DNA of 64,000 nt from Dokdonia pacifica (lineage in GTDB: Bacteria; Bacteroidota; Bacteroidia; Flavobacteriales; Flavobacteriaceae), in NCBI RefSeq assembly GCF_900188275.1, contig NZ_FZNY01000004.1, forward strand, positions 205,603 to 269,602. The letters are read 5' to 3'. Below are positions 1 to 8,810 of this stretch, one piece after another. Every line of letters begins with the position of its first letter. The first letter of the stretch is position 1. The notes under the pieces were generated by a model. It was not told the origin of the DNA and ran no database searches. It worked only from the letters and a program-made list of their open reading frames with translations. The translations under genes and the position numbers were made by a program.

Positions 1-375
1 TTTGAATACTAAAATTTCAATAGCAAATTTATTATGTTCTGTTTCGGTAACAACAAATAGATGTTTTGCCCTTCTTTTTGTGCGTAATTCTTTAAAAGGA
101 GGAATCTCTATTGGAATATATAACTCACCAAAATAGTTTTCAAAGTCTCTATCTTTGAATGTTAAGGTTTGATCATCCAACCAGAAGGCATAGGCTTGAT
201 TTGCAAAACTAGTTGTCTTTATCGCTGTTGTATATGCTTCAATTCCTAGTTTTTTATAGGTAGGACTGTTTTCAATAATACGCAGTGCATCCTTATATAC
301 TGCGGCAGTTTCTTGTGCATACATCAATTGTAACATTGACGTAACTAGAAGTAGGGTAATTAAAATCTTTTTCAT
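1..375 (-). CDS. Secreted protein of unknown function, 3' end outside window
   Basis: The frame opens at an ATG ending at 375 and stays open for 125 codons to the window edge, so only the N-terminal part is visible. Residues 1-20 form a Sec signal peptide (MKKILITLLLVTSMLQLMYA, then QE), so the product is exported. The visible mature part contains short charged strands (for example FWLDDQTLTFKDRDFENYFGE) and a basic stretch before KHLFVVTETEHNKFAIEI. I recognise no domain. It starts 22 bp after the symporter stop on the same strand, so it is probably the last visible member of the sugar operon. Confidence 0.7.
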   Translation of the reverse strand, partial: MKKILITLLLVTSMLQLMYAQETAAVYKDALRIIENSPTYKKLGIEAYTTAIKTTSFANQAYAFWLDDQTLTFKDRDFENYFGELYIPIEIPPFKELRTKRRAKHLFVVTETEHNKFAIEILVFK

Positions 376-397
376 GTGTATAAATATAGCTCCTTAT

Positions 398-2227
398 TTA
401 CGTAGATTCATCAGTTATTTTCTTCATACGTTTCCAAACATTGAGTAATAAGACGCCCGAAATAATGACTATCGCTAATGTAATAAGAGCATTGGTAGTT
501 TCTCCATAAATAAAGTACCCGGTGCTAAATAAAGACCCATAAACAAAAGCACATCCTAAAAGCATGGCAAGAATCCCCTGTGGAACAATCCATGGTGTTT
601 GAGAAGCTTCTTGCTGCTCAGGAGTCATCTGAGCCACTATCTTTTTCCAGCCTTTACCGCCTGGTGTTGTCTTTTGGTAGAAACGCGCTAAGGTTTCTTG
701 TGATTCAGGTTGTGTGAGGTACGTAACAATAAGCCAAATAATAGAAGTCGTCACGACAATGAAAGGAAATTGATAGTATGTAGGCATCCATCCAGTGTCC
801 CCAAACATAATTTCTCCAAGAGGAGTAAAGGTGAGTAGCATAGAGATGGTACCAGAAGCTAACATTGCGCTAATTTCTGTCCATGCATTAATACGCCACC
901 AGAACCAACGAAGTATGAAAATAAGTCCTGTTCCAGCCCCAAACATAATAATGATATTAAATAATTGTAGTGCATTATTCATAGCCAATGCCATAAGCGC
1001 ACTAATTACCATAAGAATAATCGTAGCGACACGTCCAGCTTGTACTTGTTCTTTTTCTGAAGCCTCTTTCTTGATTTGTGTTTTGTATAAATCATTTACT
1101 AGATAGGACGCTCCCCAATTTAAATGGGTAGAAATGGTACTCATAAAAGCAGCCGCAAGAGACGCAAGTACAATCCCTAATAAACCACTTGGAAGCTTTG
1201 TAAGCATTGCTGGATACGCTAGATCATGTCCTATTTTATCATCGGACACATTTGGGAAAGCTTCTTGTATACTCGCTAAATCTGGAAAAATAATAAGAGA
1301 TGCAAGTGCTACTAAAATCCATGGCCAAGGACGAATAGCAATATGCATAAAATTAAAAAAGAAGGTAGCACCTATGGCATGATTTTCATCTTTGGCAGCG
1401 AGCATGCGTTGTGCTACATATCCACCTCCACCAGGTTCCCCTCCAGGATACCAACTACTCCACCATTGTACAGCTATAGGAATAATAAAAAGGGTAATTA
1501 ATAATTCTTTTCGGTTTACACCTGATTGATCTGAATCAGGGATAAACGAAAGTTTATCGGCTACATTAGGGTGTGATACAAGCGCTTCTAGACCACCCAC
1601 TTCTGGGAGTCCTACAATATAAACCGCAGCGCCTAAGGCGCCGATCATGGCTACAAAAAAGAGAATAAAATCAGTATATACTACTCCTTTAAAACCACCC
1701 ACAGAACTAAATAGTAAGGTAATAGATCCTGCAATAAGTATCGTAATCCATCCGTCAAGACCCAGCATGACTTCTCCTATTTTAATAGCAGCTAGCATTA
1801 CACCCGCCATCGCAAACATATTAAAGAATATACCTAAAAACACGGCTCTAAACCAACGTAAAAAACGTGCAGGAGCACCGCCATAACGTAGCTCATAAAA
1901 CTCGATGTCTGTTTTTACATTTGATTTTCGCCATAAACGAGCGTATACAAAAACCGTTAGTAATCCAGTAATCAGGAATGCCCACCATACCCAGTTACCT
2001 GCCACTCCATTGACACGCACAATATTTGTAACCAAATTAGGCGTATCTGTAGAAAAAGTAGTGGCAACCATAGAAAGTCCTAATAACCACCATGGCATAT
2101 TACGACCTGATAAAAAATACTGAGAGGTGTCTTTTCCTGAGGTTCTGCTTACATAAAATCCTACAGATAGGATAATCACAAATAGCGAAATAATAATGAC
2201 TAGGTCTAGTGTCGATAAATCAATCAT
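398..2227 (-). CDS. Sodium:solute symporter (SSS family)
   Basis: A 609-aa inner-membrane protein with about 14-15 hydrophobic helices in the LeuT-like arrangement of the SSS/SGLT family. It starts with MIDLSTLDLVIIISLFVIIL and has conserved family features such as FSTDTPNLVTN in TM1-2, the GGFKGVVYTDFILF segment and a long C-terminal helix pair. Such proteins couple solute import to the sodium gradient. The gene begins 14 bp after the nucleotidyltransferase stop in a four-gene operon, so the likely cargo is the sugar handled by that operon. Substrate identity (N-acetylgalactosamine or a related amino sugar) is inferred from context only. Confidence 0.9.
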   Translation of the reverse strand: MIDLSTLDLVIIISLFVIILSVGFYVSRTSGKDTSQYFLSGRNMPWWLLGLSMVATTFSTDTPNLVTNIVRVNGVAGNWVWWAFLITGLLTVFVYARLWRKSNVKTDIEFYELRYGGAPARFLRWFRAVFLGIFFNMFAMAGVMLAAIKIGEVMLGLDGWITILIAGSITLLFSSVGGFKGVVYTDFILFFVAMIGALGAAVYIVGLPEVGGLEALVSHPNVADKLSFIPDSDQSGVNRKELLITLFIIPIAVQWWSSWYPGGEPGGGGYVAQRMLAAKDENHAIGATFFFNFMHIAIRPWPWILVALASLIIFPDLASIQEAFPNVSDDKIGHDLAYPAMLTKLPSGLLGIVLASLAAAFMSTISTHLNWGASYLVNDLYKTQIKKEASEKEQVQAGRVATIILMVISALMALAMNNALQLFNIIIMFGAGTGLIFILRWFWWRINAWTEISAMLASGTISMLLTFTPLGEIMFGDTGWMPTYYQFPFIVVTTSIIWLIVTYLTQPESQETLARFYQKTTPGGKGWKKIVAQMTPEQQEASQTPWIVPQGILAMLLGCAFVYGSLFSTGYFIYGETTNALITLAIVIISGVLLLNVWKRMKKITDEST

Positions 2228-2241
2228 AAGGAGTCGTTAGA

Positions 2242-3108
2242 TTATGCATTCCAATCTAAGGTTGGAATATGTGTAGAAAGATAATCATTCAAAATAAAAA
2301 TATCATCTTTTCCAGTTAAATCAGGGACATGTTCTGAAAAAGGAATGGCTTGCATGGCAGTAGGGTGCTCACGCACCATGGCAAGAATAGCTGTTGGAAG
2401 CTCCTTTTCATTGCGTTCTGGATGGATAGGGCACGCCACCAAATAGGGGTAAAATGATGCGCCTTGAAATTTAAAAATATTCATACTGACTCTAAAAGTA
2501 CCATCTGCATTTTTGTAATCTCCAACTTCTGAAGCCTCAGGTTTTTCTATAATGTCTTCTAGATATAGTTCGGTAGTCACCTTAGTTAAGGCAAATCGCG
2601 CAATACGTTCCATAGGATATTTTAGTGCCGCTCGATCATAATTTAGAAATGCGTGTGGGTTTTTGTTTTCGCGTAAAGCAAAAAAAGCAGTCGTACTATA
2701 TAAATTGTCTGCATTACAAACCAAAAAAGTATCCGATTGTAATCTAGGGTATTGCTCTATGGCTTGTAGCAATGCATCGGCGGTACCTAATGGTTTTACC
2801 CTGTCTTCAGGAATGTGTTGTACCGCATAAGAGATGTGTAGTCCATGAAAATTATTGTTTTGGTCTTCGTTACCATAATACTCTTTGAATAAATCACCCT
2901 GAGGACCAATGACAATAATTACCTGCGTAATCCCTGCTTGTTTTGCATTATATAATACATAATCAAGCATAGGTCTATCATTTAGTAATATCAATGCTTT
3001 ACTGCGTGTGTTAGCTTGCGTCACCATCTCTTTAGAAAGCTTTGACGCCATAGATTTCTTCATGCGGGATGAAGCTCCTCCAGCGAGAATAATTAATGTG
3101 TTTGTCAT
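2242..3108 (-). CDS. Sugar-1-phosphate nucleotidyltransferase
   Basis: A 288-aa NTP-transferase-fold enzyme that probably makes an NDP-sugar from sugar-1-phosphate. The signature loop LAGGASSRMKK begins at about residue 7, followed by LLNDRPMLDYVLYNAKQAG and the metal-site segment VCNADNLYS. I chose the internal ATG at 3108 because the signature loop follows immediately. A longer in-frame extension to 3222 would lie inside the kinase gene and reads as Cys/Lys-rich nonsense. The ATG overlaps the kinase stop as ATGA, a sign of translational coupling. Kinase plus nucleotidyltransferase matches a salvage route, as in the NahK-type or fucose pathways. The nucleotide and sugar are not determinable here. 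Confidence 0.85.
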   Translation of the reverse strand: MTNTLIILAGGASSRMKKSMASKLSKEMVTQANTRSKALILLNDRPMLDYVLYNAKQAGITQVIIVIGPQGDLFKEYYGNEDQNNNFHGLHISYAVQHIPEDRVKPLGTADALLQAIEQYPRLQSDTFLVCNADNLYSTTAFFALRENKNPHAFLNYDRAALKYPMERIARFALTKVTTELYLEDIIEKPEASEVGDYKNADGTFRVSMNIFKFQGASFYPYLVACPIHPERNEKELPTAILAMVREHPTAMQAIPFSEHVPDLTGKDDIFILNDYLSTHIPTLDWNA

Positions 3109-4172
3109 AAGATATGAGCTCCTTGGCTTAATTGTATGGTATAGGCATTTTTTGCACCTGAATTCTGTATAGCATTTATCACATCCTGTTGTTTTTCTAG
3201 AGGCGCAATTGCACAGATACAACCGCCACCACCAGAACCTACAATTTTTGCTCCATATGCTCCAGCTTCTAATGCTGCAGTAATCATAGCATCTATGACA
3301 GGCACAGTAATTTGTAGTGTGTTTTTTAAAACATCATGGTGCGCATTTAATAAGGCACCTAAATGTTTATAATCTATTTCTGTTTCGCTTAAAGCGAAAA
3401 ATGCCTCTTGGGTTATGAGATGATTTTGAATAGCTGCATAAAAAAAGGGATGTAACTCATCTGGGAGAATAGCTTTGTAAGCATAATAATCATCAAGTGT
3501 TGCTGTAGCTAGGTCAAAAGAAGGTGTTGCTTTTTCGATAAATGCGATAGCTTCAAGAGATTTTCCTTTAATATCTCCTAAAACACCTACTGTATTTTTT
3601 GCAATGCCAGATTCACCAACGATGAGTCCTTTTAATGAACATGCTATTTTTCGATAATTTGAGGATGCATCTGTTTCTAAGTAAATGGTATCTCCAATAG
3701 CACTTGTATATTGATCCATTTTTCCACCAGGTGCTTTTTGTGCAACCACCTCAGCTTCGTAGGCAACTTGACCTATAAATTCTGGGGTTATAATTGGGTC
3801 ACATCCAAAAGTGGTAAACAACCATTGAATCCAGGCAACGACCATGGCAGAAGAACTAGATAATCCTGCATTAATAGGGATGTCTCCTTGTATAGTAATA
3901 TCATATCCTTGCGTGGGAATACATCCGTACTGTTGTACCACATATAAAGCTGTTTTAAGATGCGCTCCTTTGGTAGGAATGAGATCGCTTTCGCGAAAGC
4001 GTATACGTTCTTCTTCTCCCAGATCAGGCATTTTAATTACAAATGTATCTGTGTTATTAGGCGTACCTTTAATAGTGATATATCTATTGATAGCGCAAGC
4101 AATAATAGGCAACTCTAGATAATCCTGATGATCCCCAAAAAGGCAAATACGTCCAGGTGCTTTTGAAATCAT
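3105..4172 (-). CDS. GHMP-family sugar kinase
   Basis: A 355-aa GHMP kinase. Motif 1 is KAPGRICLFGDHQDY at residues 4-18. Motif 2, the ATP-binding glycine/serine loop INAGLSSSSAM, is at 100-110. Motif 3, KIVGSGGGGCICAI, lies near the C-terminus. These motifs define the galactokinase, homoserine, mevalonate and phosphomevalonate kinase superfamily. The GDHQDY variant and its position before a nucleotidyltransferase point to anomeric phosphorylation of a sugar rather than mevalonate metabolism. It starts 8 bp after the GH109 stop and overlaps the next gene by 4 bp. Residues 58-62 (RFRES) are encoded by a copy of the genomic palindrome at 3986-4001. Confidence 0.85.
   Translation of the reverse strand: MISKAPGRICLFGDHQDYLELPIIACAINRYITIKGTPNNTDTFVIKMPDLGEEERIRFRESDLIPTKGAHLKTALYVVQQYGCIPTQGYDITIQGDIPINAGLSSSSAMVVAWIQWLFTTFGCDPIITPEFIGQVAYEAEVVAQKAPGGKMDQYTSAIGDTIYLETDASSNYRKIACSLKGLIVGESGIAKNTVGVLGDIKGKSLEAIAFIEKATPSFDLATATLDDYYAYKAILPDELHPFFYAAIQNHLITQEAFFALSETEIDYKHLGALLNAHHDVLKNTLQITVPVIDAMITAALEAGAYGAKIVGSGGGGCICAIAPLEKQQDVINAIQNSGAKNAYTIQLSQGAHIL
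3986..4001. repeat. Genomic palindrome copy inside GHMP kinase
   Basis: Perfect 16-bp palindrome CGCTTTCGCGAAAGCG lying in the kinase reading frame as R-F-R-E-S. Confidence 0.9.
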
Positions 4173-4180
4173 AGTATCTA

Positions 4181-5536
4181 CTAATACGTTTCTTTAATCC
4201 AATTATAGGGTTTGCGACTTACCCATAATCCGCGCGTAAAGTCAGGAAAATCTTGAGGCTCACCATTATTTGCAATAGAAGCTTCAGAAAGTGGCGTAAT
4301 GGCACTCCAAGCAGCCGCATCATAGGCATCAAGTGGTGGCGCTATATTCTGTTTTGCAGATTCTACAAAGGCATTTAATACAAAAAAGTCCATACCTCCA
4401 TGACCAGAACCTGTAGCATATTCTCCATATTTTTTCCATAAAGGATGATCATATTTATCTAGCCATGCTTTGGCATCATCCCAACGATGAGGCTCACTTT
4501 TTCCTTCTATATAAATACGACTTCCATCTACTTCCCATAACCCTTGACTTCCTTGGACTCTAAACCCAAGCGAGTAGGGACGAGGGGAATTACAATCATG
4601 GGTTACAATAATAGTTTCTCCATTTGCGGTAGCAATAGTAGAGGTAATGACATCTCCCTGTTTCCATTTTAGTTTTGCATTAGGATGATCTTTTCCTCCG
4701 TTTTCAACAATGTACTTATTAATGCCAACAGCTTTGCTAGCATGTGAAGTCATAGATACAAAACGATTTCCTCTATTTACATTACACATGGTAGCAATAG
4801 GCCCTACACCATGTGTAGGATATACATCACCATTACGAAGTAACGAATGTTGTGTGCGCCATTTAGACTCAGAAATTCCTTTGTCTCCAAACTCAACTCC
4901 TTTTCCATAAGGAGTAACCCCATCATTTAGTTTTACAAATCGTAAATCATGTTGATAACCACATCTGAAATGAATAAGCTCTCCAAAAACTTCTTGACGT
5001 ACCATATTCAATACTGCAAGAATATCACGACGATAATTTACATTTTCTAAAATCATCAAGTGACTACCCGTCTCTTCATGTGTATTTACAAGATCCCAAC
5101 ATTCTTCCATCGTATTTGCAGCCGATACTTCTACACCTGTATACTTTCCTGCTTTCATTGCATCTACTGCCATACGTGTATGCCATAACCATGGCGTAGA
5201 GATAATGATAGCATCGATGCTTTTTTCTTCTAAAAGATTTCTATAATCATAATCATCTTTTCCAAAGACTTTCGGTGCTGCAAAACCAGCTTTGGCGATA
5301 TGATCTTTGGCGATGGTAATTCTAGCAGGGTCAATATCACAGATGGCATCTACAGTGACATCCTTACGTTGTAATAAGTTAGTAAGGTGATTAGTCCCTC
5401 TTAGGCCAACACCAATAAGACCCACACGTAAAATATCTTTTGAAGATTGTGAAGCCCCATAGGCTATATTAGGTGCTAGTGCGATACCAGCACCAACTAA
5501 AGCAGTTTTCTTTACAAAATCACGACGAGAACTCAT
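4181..5536 (-). CDS. Gfo/Idh/MocA oxidoreductase, GH109-like glycosidase
   Basis: A 451-aa protein with a twin-arginine signal (SRRDFVKK at residues 3-10, hydrophobic core to about 28). It is therefore exported folded, consistent with a tightly bound NAD cofactor. A Rossmann segment LIGVGLRGTNHLTNLL is near residues 39-54, and the family features EVSAANTMEECW and GHGGMDFFVLNAFV follow. TAT-exported members with this architecture belong to GH109, whose characterised members release alpha-linked N-acetylgalactosamine through an NAD-dependent mechanism. Others in the superfamily are plain dehydrogenases. It is the first gene of the operon that also encodes kinase, nucleotidyltransferase and symporter. 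A 13-bp inverted repeat lies upstream. Confidence 0.8.
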   Translation of the reverse strand: MSSRRDFVKKTALVGAGIALAPNIAYGASQSSKDILRVGLIGVGLRGTNHLTNLLQRKDVTVDAICDIDPARITIAKDHIAKAGFAAPKVFGKDDYDYRNLLEEKSIDAIIISTPWLWHTRMAVDAMKAGKYTGVEVSAANTMEECWDLVNTHEETGSHLMILENVNYRRDILAVLNMVRQEVFGELIHFRCGYQHDLRFVKLNDGVTPYGKGVEFGDKGISESKWRTQHSLLRNGDVYPTHGVGPIATMCNVNRGNRFVSMTSHASKAVGINKYIVENGGKDHPNAKLKWKQGDVITSTIATANGETIIVTHDCNSPRPYSLGFRVQGSQGLWEVDGSRIYIEGKSEPHRWDDAKAWLDKYDHPLWKKYGEYATGSGHGGMDFFVLNAFVESAKQNIAPPLDAYDAAAWSAITPLSEASIANNGEPQDFPDFTRGLWVSRKPYNWIKETY

Positions 5537-5552
5537 AGATCAGGTTATTAAG

Positions 5553-5606
5553 GTTGCTTAAAAATAGGGATTTTATAACTCTTAAAAAGAATCATTTTTA
5601 AGCAAC
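5553..5606. promoter_or_regulatory. Perfect 13-bp inverted repeat upstream of the sugar operon
   Basis: GTTGCTTAAAAAT at 5553-5565 is the exact reverse complement of ATTTTTAAGCAAC at 5594-5606, with a 28-bp AT-rich spacer. It sits between the transglutaminase gene stop and the GH109 start, both on the minus strand. No T-tract follows on the minus strand, so it is more likely an operator or attenuator for the operon than a simple terminator. Both roles are inference. Confidence 0.5.
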
Positions 5607-5611
5607 TTCAT

Positions 5612-6598
5612 TTACTCATCATAACGCTCTACTTTAAAATCAATAATCGCTTCTTGATGATTAAATAGGGTAAGTGTAATTGGATGTTTTTCTTTAAGTT
5701 TTATTTTACCAATAAACCCTTTAGAAGGATGCCTTTTAAAGCGAACTGGGCGAGGTTGTGTGTTTTCTTGTGTAATGTAATATACATTGGGGTGTTTAGG
5801 TAGTTTTTCAAAATGTAAGTACACATATTTTTCTTCTTTAGAGAGTTGTATGGTTCCTTCTTCTCGATCAGATAAGTGTATGCCAGAATCAAAATAGGCA
5901 CTGTATAATAAGGGTTTGCTAAAGAATTCTTTTTTTGAAATAGGATGGGGTCTTAATTGCCAAACAGGGTCCTCAGGATAATGATGTTTTATGAATAATT
6001 CAGGGGCTACTTTATAATAATGATCATTAAAAATAAACTCCCATTTAGTGCGGTATACTGTTTCCCTTCCAGCACCCCAAGTAACATCTATAAGGTGCCA
6101 TTCATTGTCTAGATATACAGCATTCCATGCATGGTTTTTAAACCCTGGACTTGTACCTATAAGTCTTGAATCGGTTTTTGTAAATCCATTAATAGTCACG
6201 CAAGGAATTCCAAGAGATTCGCATAGGGCTTGAAATAAGGCGGTATAGCCTTCGCATAATGCAGTTTGTGTTTTTAAGGTTTCATTTATAAGTTTTGTGC
6301 GTGCTATTCGAAGTTTTCGAGTACGTTCTTTTTTAGAAGAATAATAGATGCGTTTTGGAGAACGTAAGCTATAATAATCTTCTAGATCATAGGCAATATG
6401 CGTAGCAATCCAGCTATAAATGGCCCTGATTTGTGCTTCTTGTGTCGTAAAATCGTTCTGGATGCGATTGGAAAGTAATGTGATGGTGTTTATATGATCC
6501 GGATAGGACTGTACTTTTTGATCTATAACTGTAGCTGTTTGCGCTTTCGCGAAAGCGTATACCATTAGAAAAATATAAAAGCAATATTTTTTTATCAA
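5612..6598 (-). CDS. Secreted transglutaminase-like (protease-fold) protein
   Basis: A 328-aa protein with a Sec signal peptide (residues 1-19, ending AFAKA, then Q). It carries a transglutaminase-like papain-fold core: catalytic Cys115 in ALCEGYTALF, His156 in NHAWNAVYL and Asp171 in LIDVTWGAG. The helix AIYSWIATHIAYD ahead of the Cys is also typical. Bacterial proteins of this type are periplasmic peptidases or cross-linkers with mostly unknown substrates. The C-terminal third is beta-rich with no clear domain. The end of the signal peptide is encoded by the genomic palindrome at 6542-6557. The gene is divergent from the DUF1801 gene. Confidence 0.85.
   Translation of the reverse strand: MIKKYCFYIFLMVYAFAKAQTATVIDQKVQSYPDHINTITLLSNRIQNDFTTQEAQIRAIYSWIATHIAYDLEDYYSLRSPKRIYYSSKKERTRKLRIARTKLINETLKTQTALCEGYTALFQALCESLGIPCVTINGFTKTDSRLIGTSPGFKNHAWNAVYLDNEWHLIDVTWGAGRETVYRTKWEFIFNDHYYKVAPELFIKHHYPEDPVWQLRPHPISKKEFFSKPLLYSAYFDSGIHLSDREEGTIQLSKEEKYVYLHFEKLPKHPNVYYITQENTQPRPVRFKRHPSKGFIGKIKLKEKHPITLTLFNHQEAIIDFKVERYDE
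6542..6557. repeat. Genomic palindrome copy encoding part of a signal peptide
   Basis: Perfect CGCTTTCGCGAAAGCG. On the minus strand it reads AFAKA, the last residues before signal cleavage of the transglutaminase-like protein. Confidence 0.9.
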
Positions 6599-6638
6599 AT
6601 TATAGTATTTTTATCTCAAAGATATCAAAAACTGTACC

Positions 6639-6992
6639 TTGAATCCTGCCGAAAATTACATTTTGTCAAAGCCAGAACCATGGCGTAGTATCCTCATCGA
6701 GCTACAAGCTATTATCAAGCATACTATACCAGAAGTAGAAGAGCAATTTAAATGGCACTTACCCTTTTATAAAGTAGATAAAAAGATGTGTTGTTTTCTC
6801 AATTTTAGAAAAACATTTGTAGATGTAGGATTTATTAATGGGATTCATATAGATATTCATAAAGATCATTTGATAGCTGGTGAAAAACGCAAAACGTTAC
6901 GATCCCTACGATACACTTCTATAGAAGAAATTGATGTAGCTGTATTGCAAGATATTTTGCAAGATGCAGTACGTTTGATCAGAGAGAAATAA
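6639..6992 (+). CDS. DUF1801 (YdhG-like) family protein
   Basis: A 117-aa cytoplasmic protein. MNPAENYILSKPEPWRSI followed by HTIPEVEEQFKWHLPFYKVDKKMCCFLNF is typical of the DUF1801 fold, a small alpha/beta domain of unknown biochemical role often annotated as iron-chaperone-like. The only start giving the usual family N-terminus is TTG at 6639. No in-frame ATG occurs before about codon 49, which would remove half the domain. The gene stands alone and is read divergently from the transglutaminase-like gene, 40 bp away. Confidence 0.75.
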   Translation: MNPAENYILSKPEPWRSILIELQAIIKHTIPEVEEQFKWHLPFYKVDKKMCCFLNFRKTFVDVGFINGIHIDIHKDHLIAGEKRKTLRSLRYTSIEEIDVAVLQDILQDAVRLIREK

Positions 6993-7120
6993 TTCTAAAT
7001 ATTATTGTAATGTTAATTCTTAATGCTTTAAGAATTTATTAAGAATCTTAAAAGATATGTTTATGTAGTTTCGTAACAACGATACTTACTAATCAATTAT
7101 GAAAAATATTTAGTGAGTAA

Positions 7121-7151
7121 AAGGAATCTTTGGGGGAAGATTCCTTTTTTT
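7121..7151. terminator. Bidirectional intrinsic terminator
   Basis: AAGGAATCTT (7121-7130) pairs with AAGATTCCTT (7137-7146) around a TGGGGG loop, and a T-tract follows. A run of A lies on the other side, so it can serve both the DUF1801 gene and the converging kdsA gene. A five-codon open frame ATGAAAAATATTTAG starts at 7099, just before it. Confidence 0.8.
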
Positions 7152-7179
7152 ATGTTTTATCGTAAGAGTTATAATCTAT

Positions 7180-7998
7180 TTATAAAGAATTCACCGTTTT
7201 ACGTATCGCAACTAAGTTTGTAAGTAGTTTTTCTAAATGCGCTAAGTCTAGCATATTTGCTCCATCACTTTTTGCATTTGCAGGGTCAAAATGTGTTTCT
7301 ATAAATAACCCATCTACATGATTTACAATACCTGCACGTGCGATGGTTTCTATCATATCTGGACGTCCTCCTGTAACACCACTAGATTGATTAGGTTGCT
7401 GTAATGAATGGGTTACATCAAGAACAGTAGGTGCATATTGTCTCATGGTAGGAATGCCTCTGAAATCTACAATCATATCTTGGTACCCAAACATGGTTCC
7501 GCGATCAGTAATCATCACTTGTTCATTACCAGTTCCTGTTACTTTTTTTGCAGCATGTTGCATGCTTTCTGGAGACATGAATTGTCCTTTCTTTAGGTTG
7601 ACCACTTTTCCAGTTTCGGCAGCGGCAACAACAAGGGCTGTTTGTCTTACAAGAAAAGCAGGTATTTGAAGCACGTCTACATACTGTGCTGCAAGTGCTG
7701 CATCAGATACTTCGTGAATATCGGTTACTGTAGGAACATCAAATCGTTCTGAAACTTTCGCAAGAATTTCTAATGCTTTTTCATCTCCAATTCCTGTAAA
7801 ACTATCTACACGACTGCGGTTTGCTTTTCTAAAACTTCCTTTAAATACATAAGGAATTTCTAATTTAGTAGTGATTTCAAGAACTCTTTCGGCAATGCGC
7901 ATGGCCATGTCTTCACCTTCAATAGCACAAGGACCTGCTAATAAAAAAAAGTTATCTCCGTCAGTATATTTAAGCTTTGGAATCTTAGATAATTGCAT
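7180..7998 (-). CDS. kdsA: 3-deoxy-8-phosphooctulonate synthase (KdsA)
   Basis: A 272-aa cytosolic enzyme that condenses phosphoenolpyruvate with arabinose 5-phosphate to Kdo-8-phosphate for lipid A/LPS core synthesis. Family motifs are LLAGPCAIEGED near the N-terminus, FKGSFRKANRSRVDSFTGIG (substrate loop), PTVTDIHE, LQIPAFLVRQTALV, NLKKGQFMSPESM, MITDRGTMFGY and VLDVTHSLQQP. Length is normal for the family. It is transcribed alone on the minus strand, ending at the shared terminator at 7121-7151. Confidence 0.97.
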   Translation of the reverse strand: MQLSKIPKLKYTDGDNFFLLAGPCAIEGEDMAMRIAERVLEITTKLEIPYVFKGSFRKANRSRVDSFTGIGDEKALEILAKVSERFDVPTVTDIHEVSDAALAAQYVDVLQIPAFLVRQTALVVAAAETGKVVNLKKGQFMSPESMQHAAKKVTGTGNEQVMITDRGTMFGYQDMIVDFRGIPTMRQYAPTVLDVTHSLQQPNQSSGVTGGRPDMIETIARAGIVNHVDGLFIETHFDPANAKSDGANMLDLAHLEKLLTNLVAIRKTVNSL

Positions 7999-8039
7999 AG
8001 TGTTTCTGTGTTAGTATACGCTTTTGTACTTTGGATTTG

Positions 8040-8063
8040 CACTTCGACAAGCTCAGTGTGACA
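8040..8063. repeat. Dispersed short inverted repeat
   Basis: The string CACTTCGACAAGCTCAGTG followed by TGACA forms an imperfect hairpin (CACT/AGTG ends). It is one of several short dispersed intergenic repeat types in this window, here between the kdsA start and the flavin reductase-like gene. Confidence 0.5.
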
Positions 8064-8135
8064 TCCTTATAATTTCCAGCATACTTCTCATAAAATCTAT
8101 GCAAAGATAAAACTAAAAAACAGGAAAGTACCTTT

Positions 8136-8786
8136 TTACTTTTTCAGAATAGAGGTAGTAGGTTTGTCGGGTTTTGCATACTGTAACCGATCTAAAAGTT
8201 GAGGTTTTGAATAGCTATCTAATCCGTTTATAGTAACGCCCTCCGTTTTGCTTAAATCAATCCATCCGTCTTCTGTGTGAACCCCTTCTGGAAGATAAAT
8301 ATCTTGCATAGCTCCAACAACAAGCACAGTGCCATTTTCTTTAATGGGATATTCATTTACATAACGACACGCTATTTTAATAGGCGCTTCTTTTACAAAA
8401 GGAGCTTTAAAGTCTCCTTTGAATTCTGAGGTAAGTCCTGTCGCATCAAACTCAGAAATAGATGCATCGTACCGTGCAGAGGTTTGATGTGCTTCTTTTA
8501 CAATGGAAGAAGTAATATGATTAATCGTAAAAAAACCTGATTCTTTTATATTTAAGTAGGTATGTCTTGGTACTACTGTAGGCCTTGTAATAAAACCTAC
8601 GAGGGGCGGGTGACTTCCCAAATGTGTAATAGAACTGAAAACAGCAAGATTAGCCACTCCTTCTTGATCTATAGTTCCTAGTAAATTTGCAGATTTATAC
8701 CCCGTTACACTATTGATAAAGTTGGCTCTAAATCGCGTGTCCATATCCTCAATAGCATCTATATCAAAATGTAGTATCTTTCTCAA
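8136..8786 (-). CDS. Flavin reductase-like / FMN-binding split-barrel protein
   Basis: A 216-aa cytoplasmic protein of the flavin reductase-like (split beta-barrel) family. The visible pattern is NSVTGYKSANLLGTIDQEGVANLA, then HPPLVGFITRPTVVPRHTYLNIKESGFFTINHI, which matches the flavin-binding core of this family. Members bind FMN and reduce flavins or act as flavoprotein oxidoreductases; the specific substrate is unknown. The gene runs divergently from the methyltransferase gene, with starts only about 25 bp apart, so their promoters overlap. Confidence 0.8.
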   Translation of the reverse strand: MRKILHFDIDAIEDMDTRFRANFINSVTGYKSANLLGTIDQEGVANLAVFSSITHLGSHPPLVGFITRPTVVPRHTYLNIKESGFFTINHITSSIVKEAHQTSARYDASISEFDATGLTSEFKGDFKAPFVKEAPIKIACRYVNEYPIKENGTVLVVGAMQDIYLPEGVHTEDGWIDLSKTEGVTINGLDSYSKPQLLDRLQYAKPDKPTTSILKK

Positions 8787-8810
8787 AATTTTATTTCAAA
8801 AATACAAATT

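Noticed and set aside
2242..3222. Longer start for the nucleotidyltransferase at 3222
   Set aside because: The extra 38 residues are Cys/Lys-rich and overlap the kinase gene; the LAGG loop fits the ATG at 3108.
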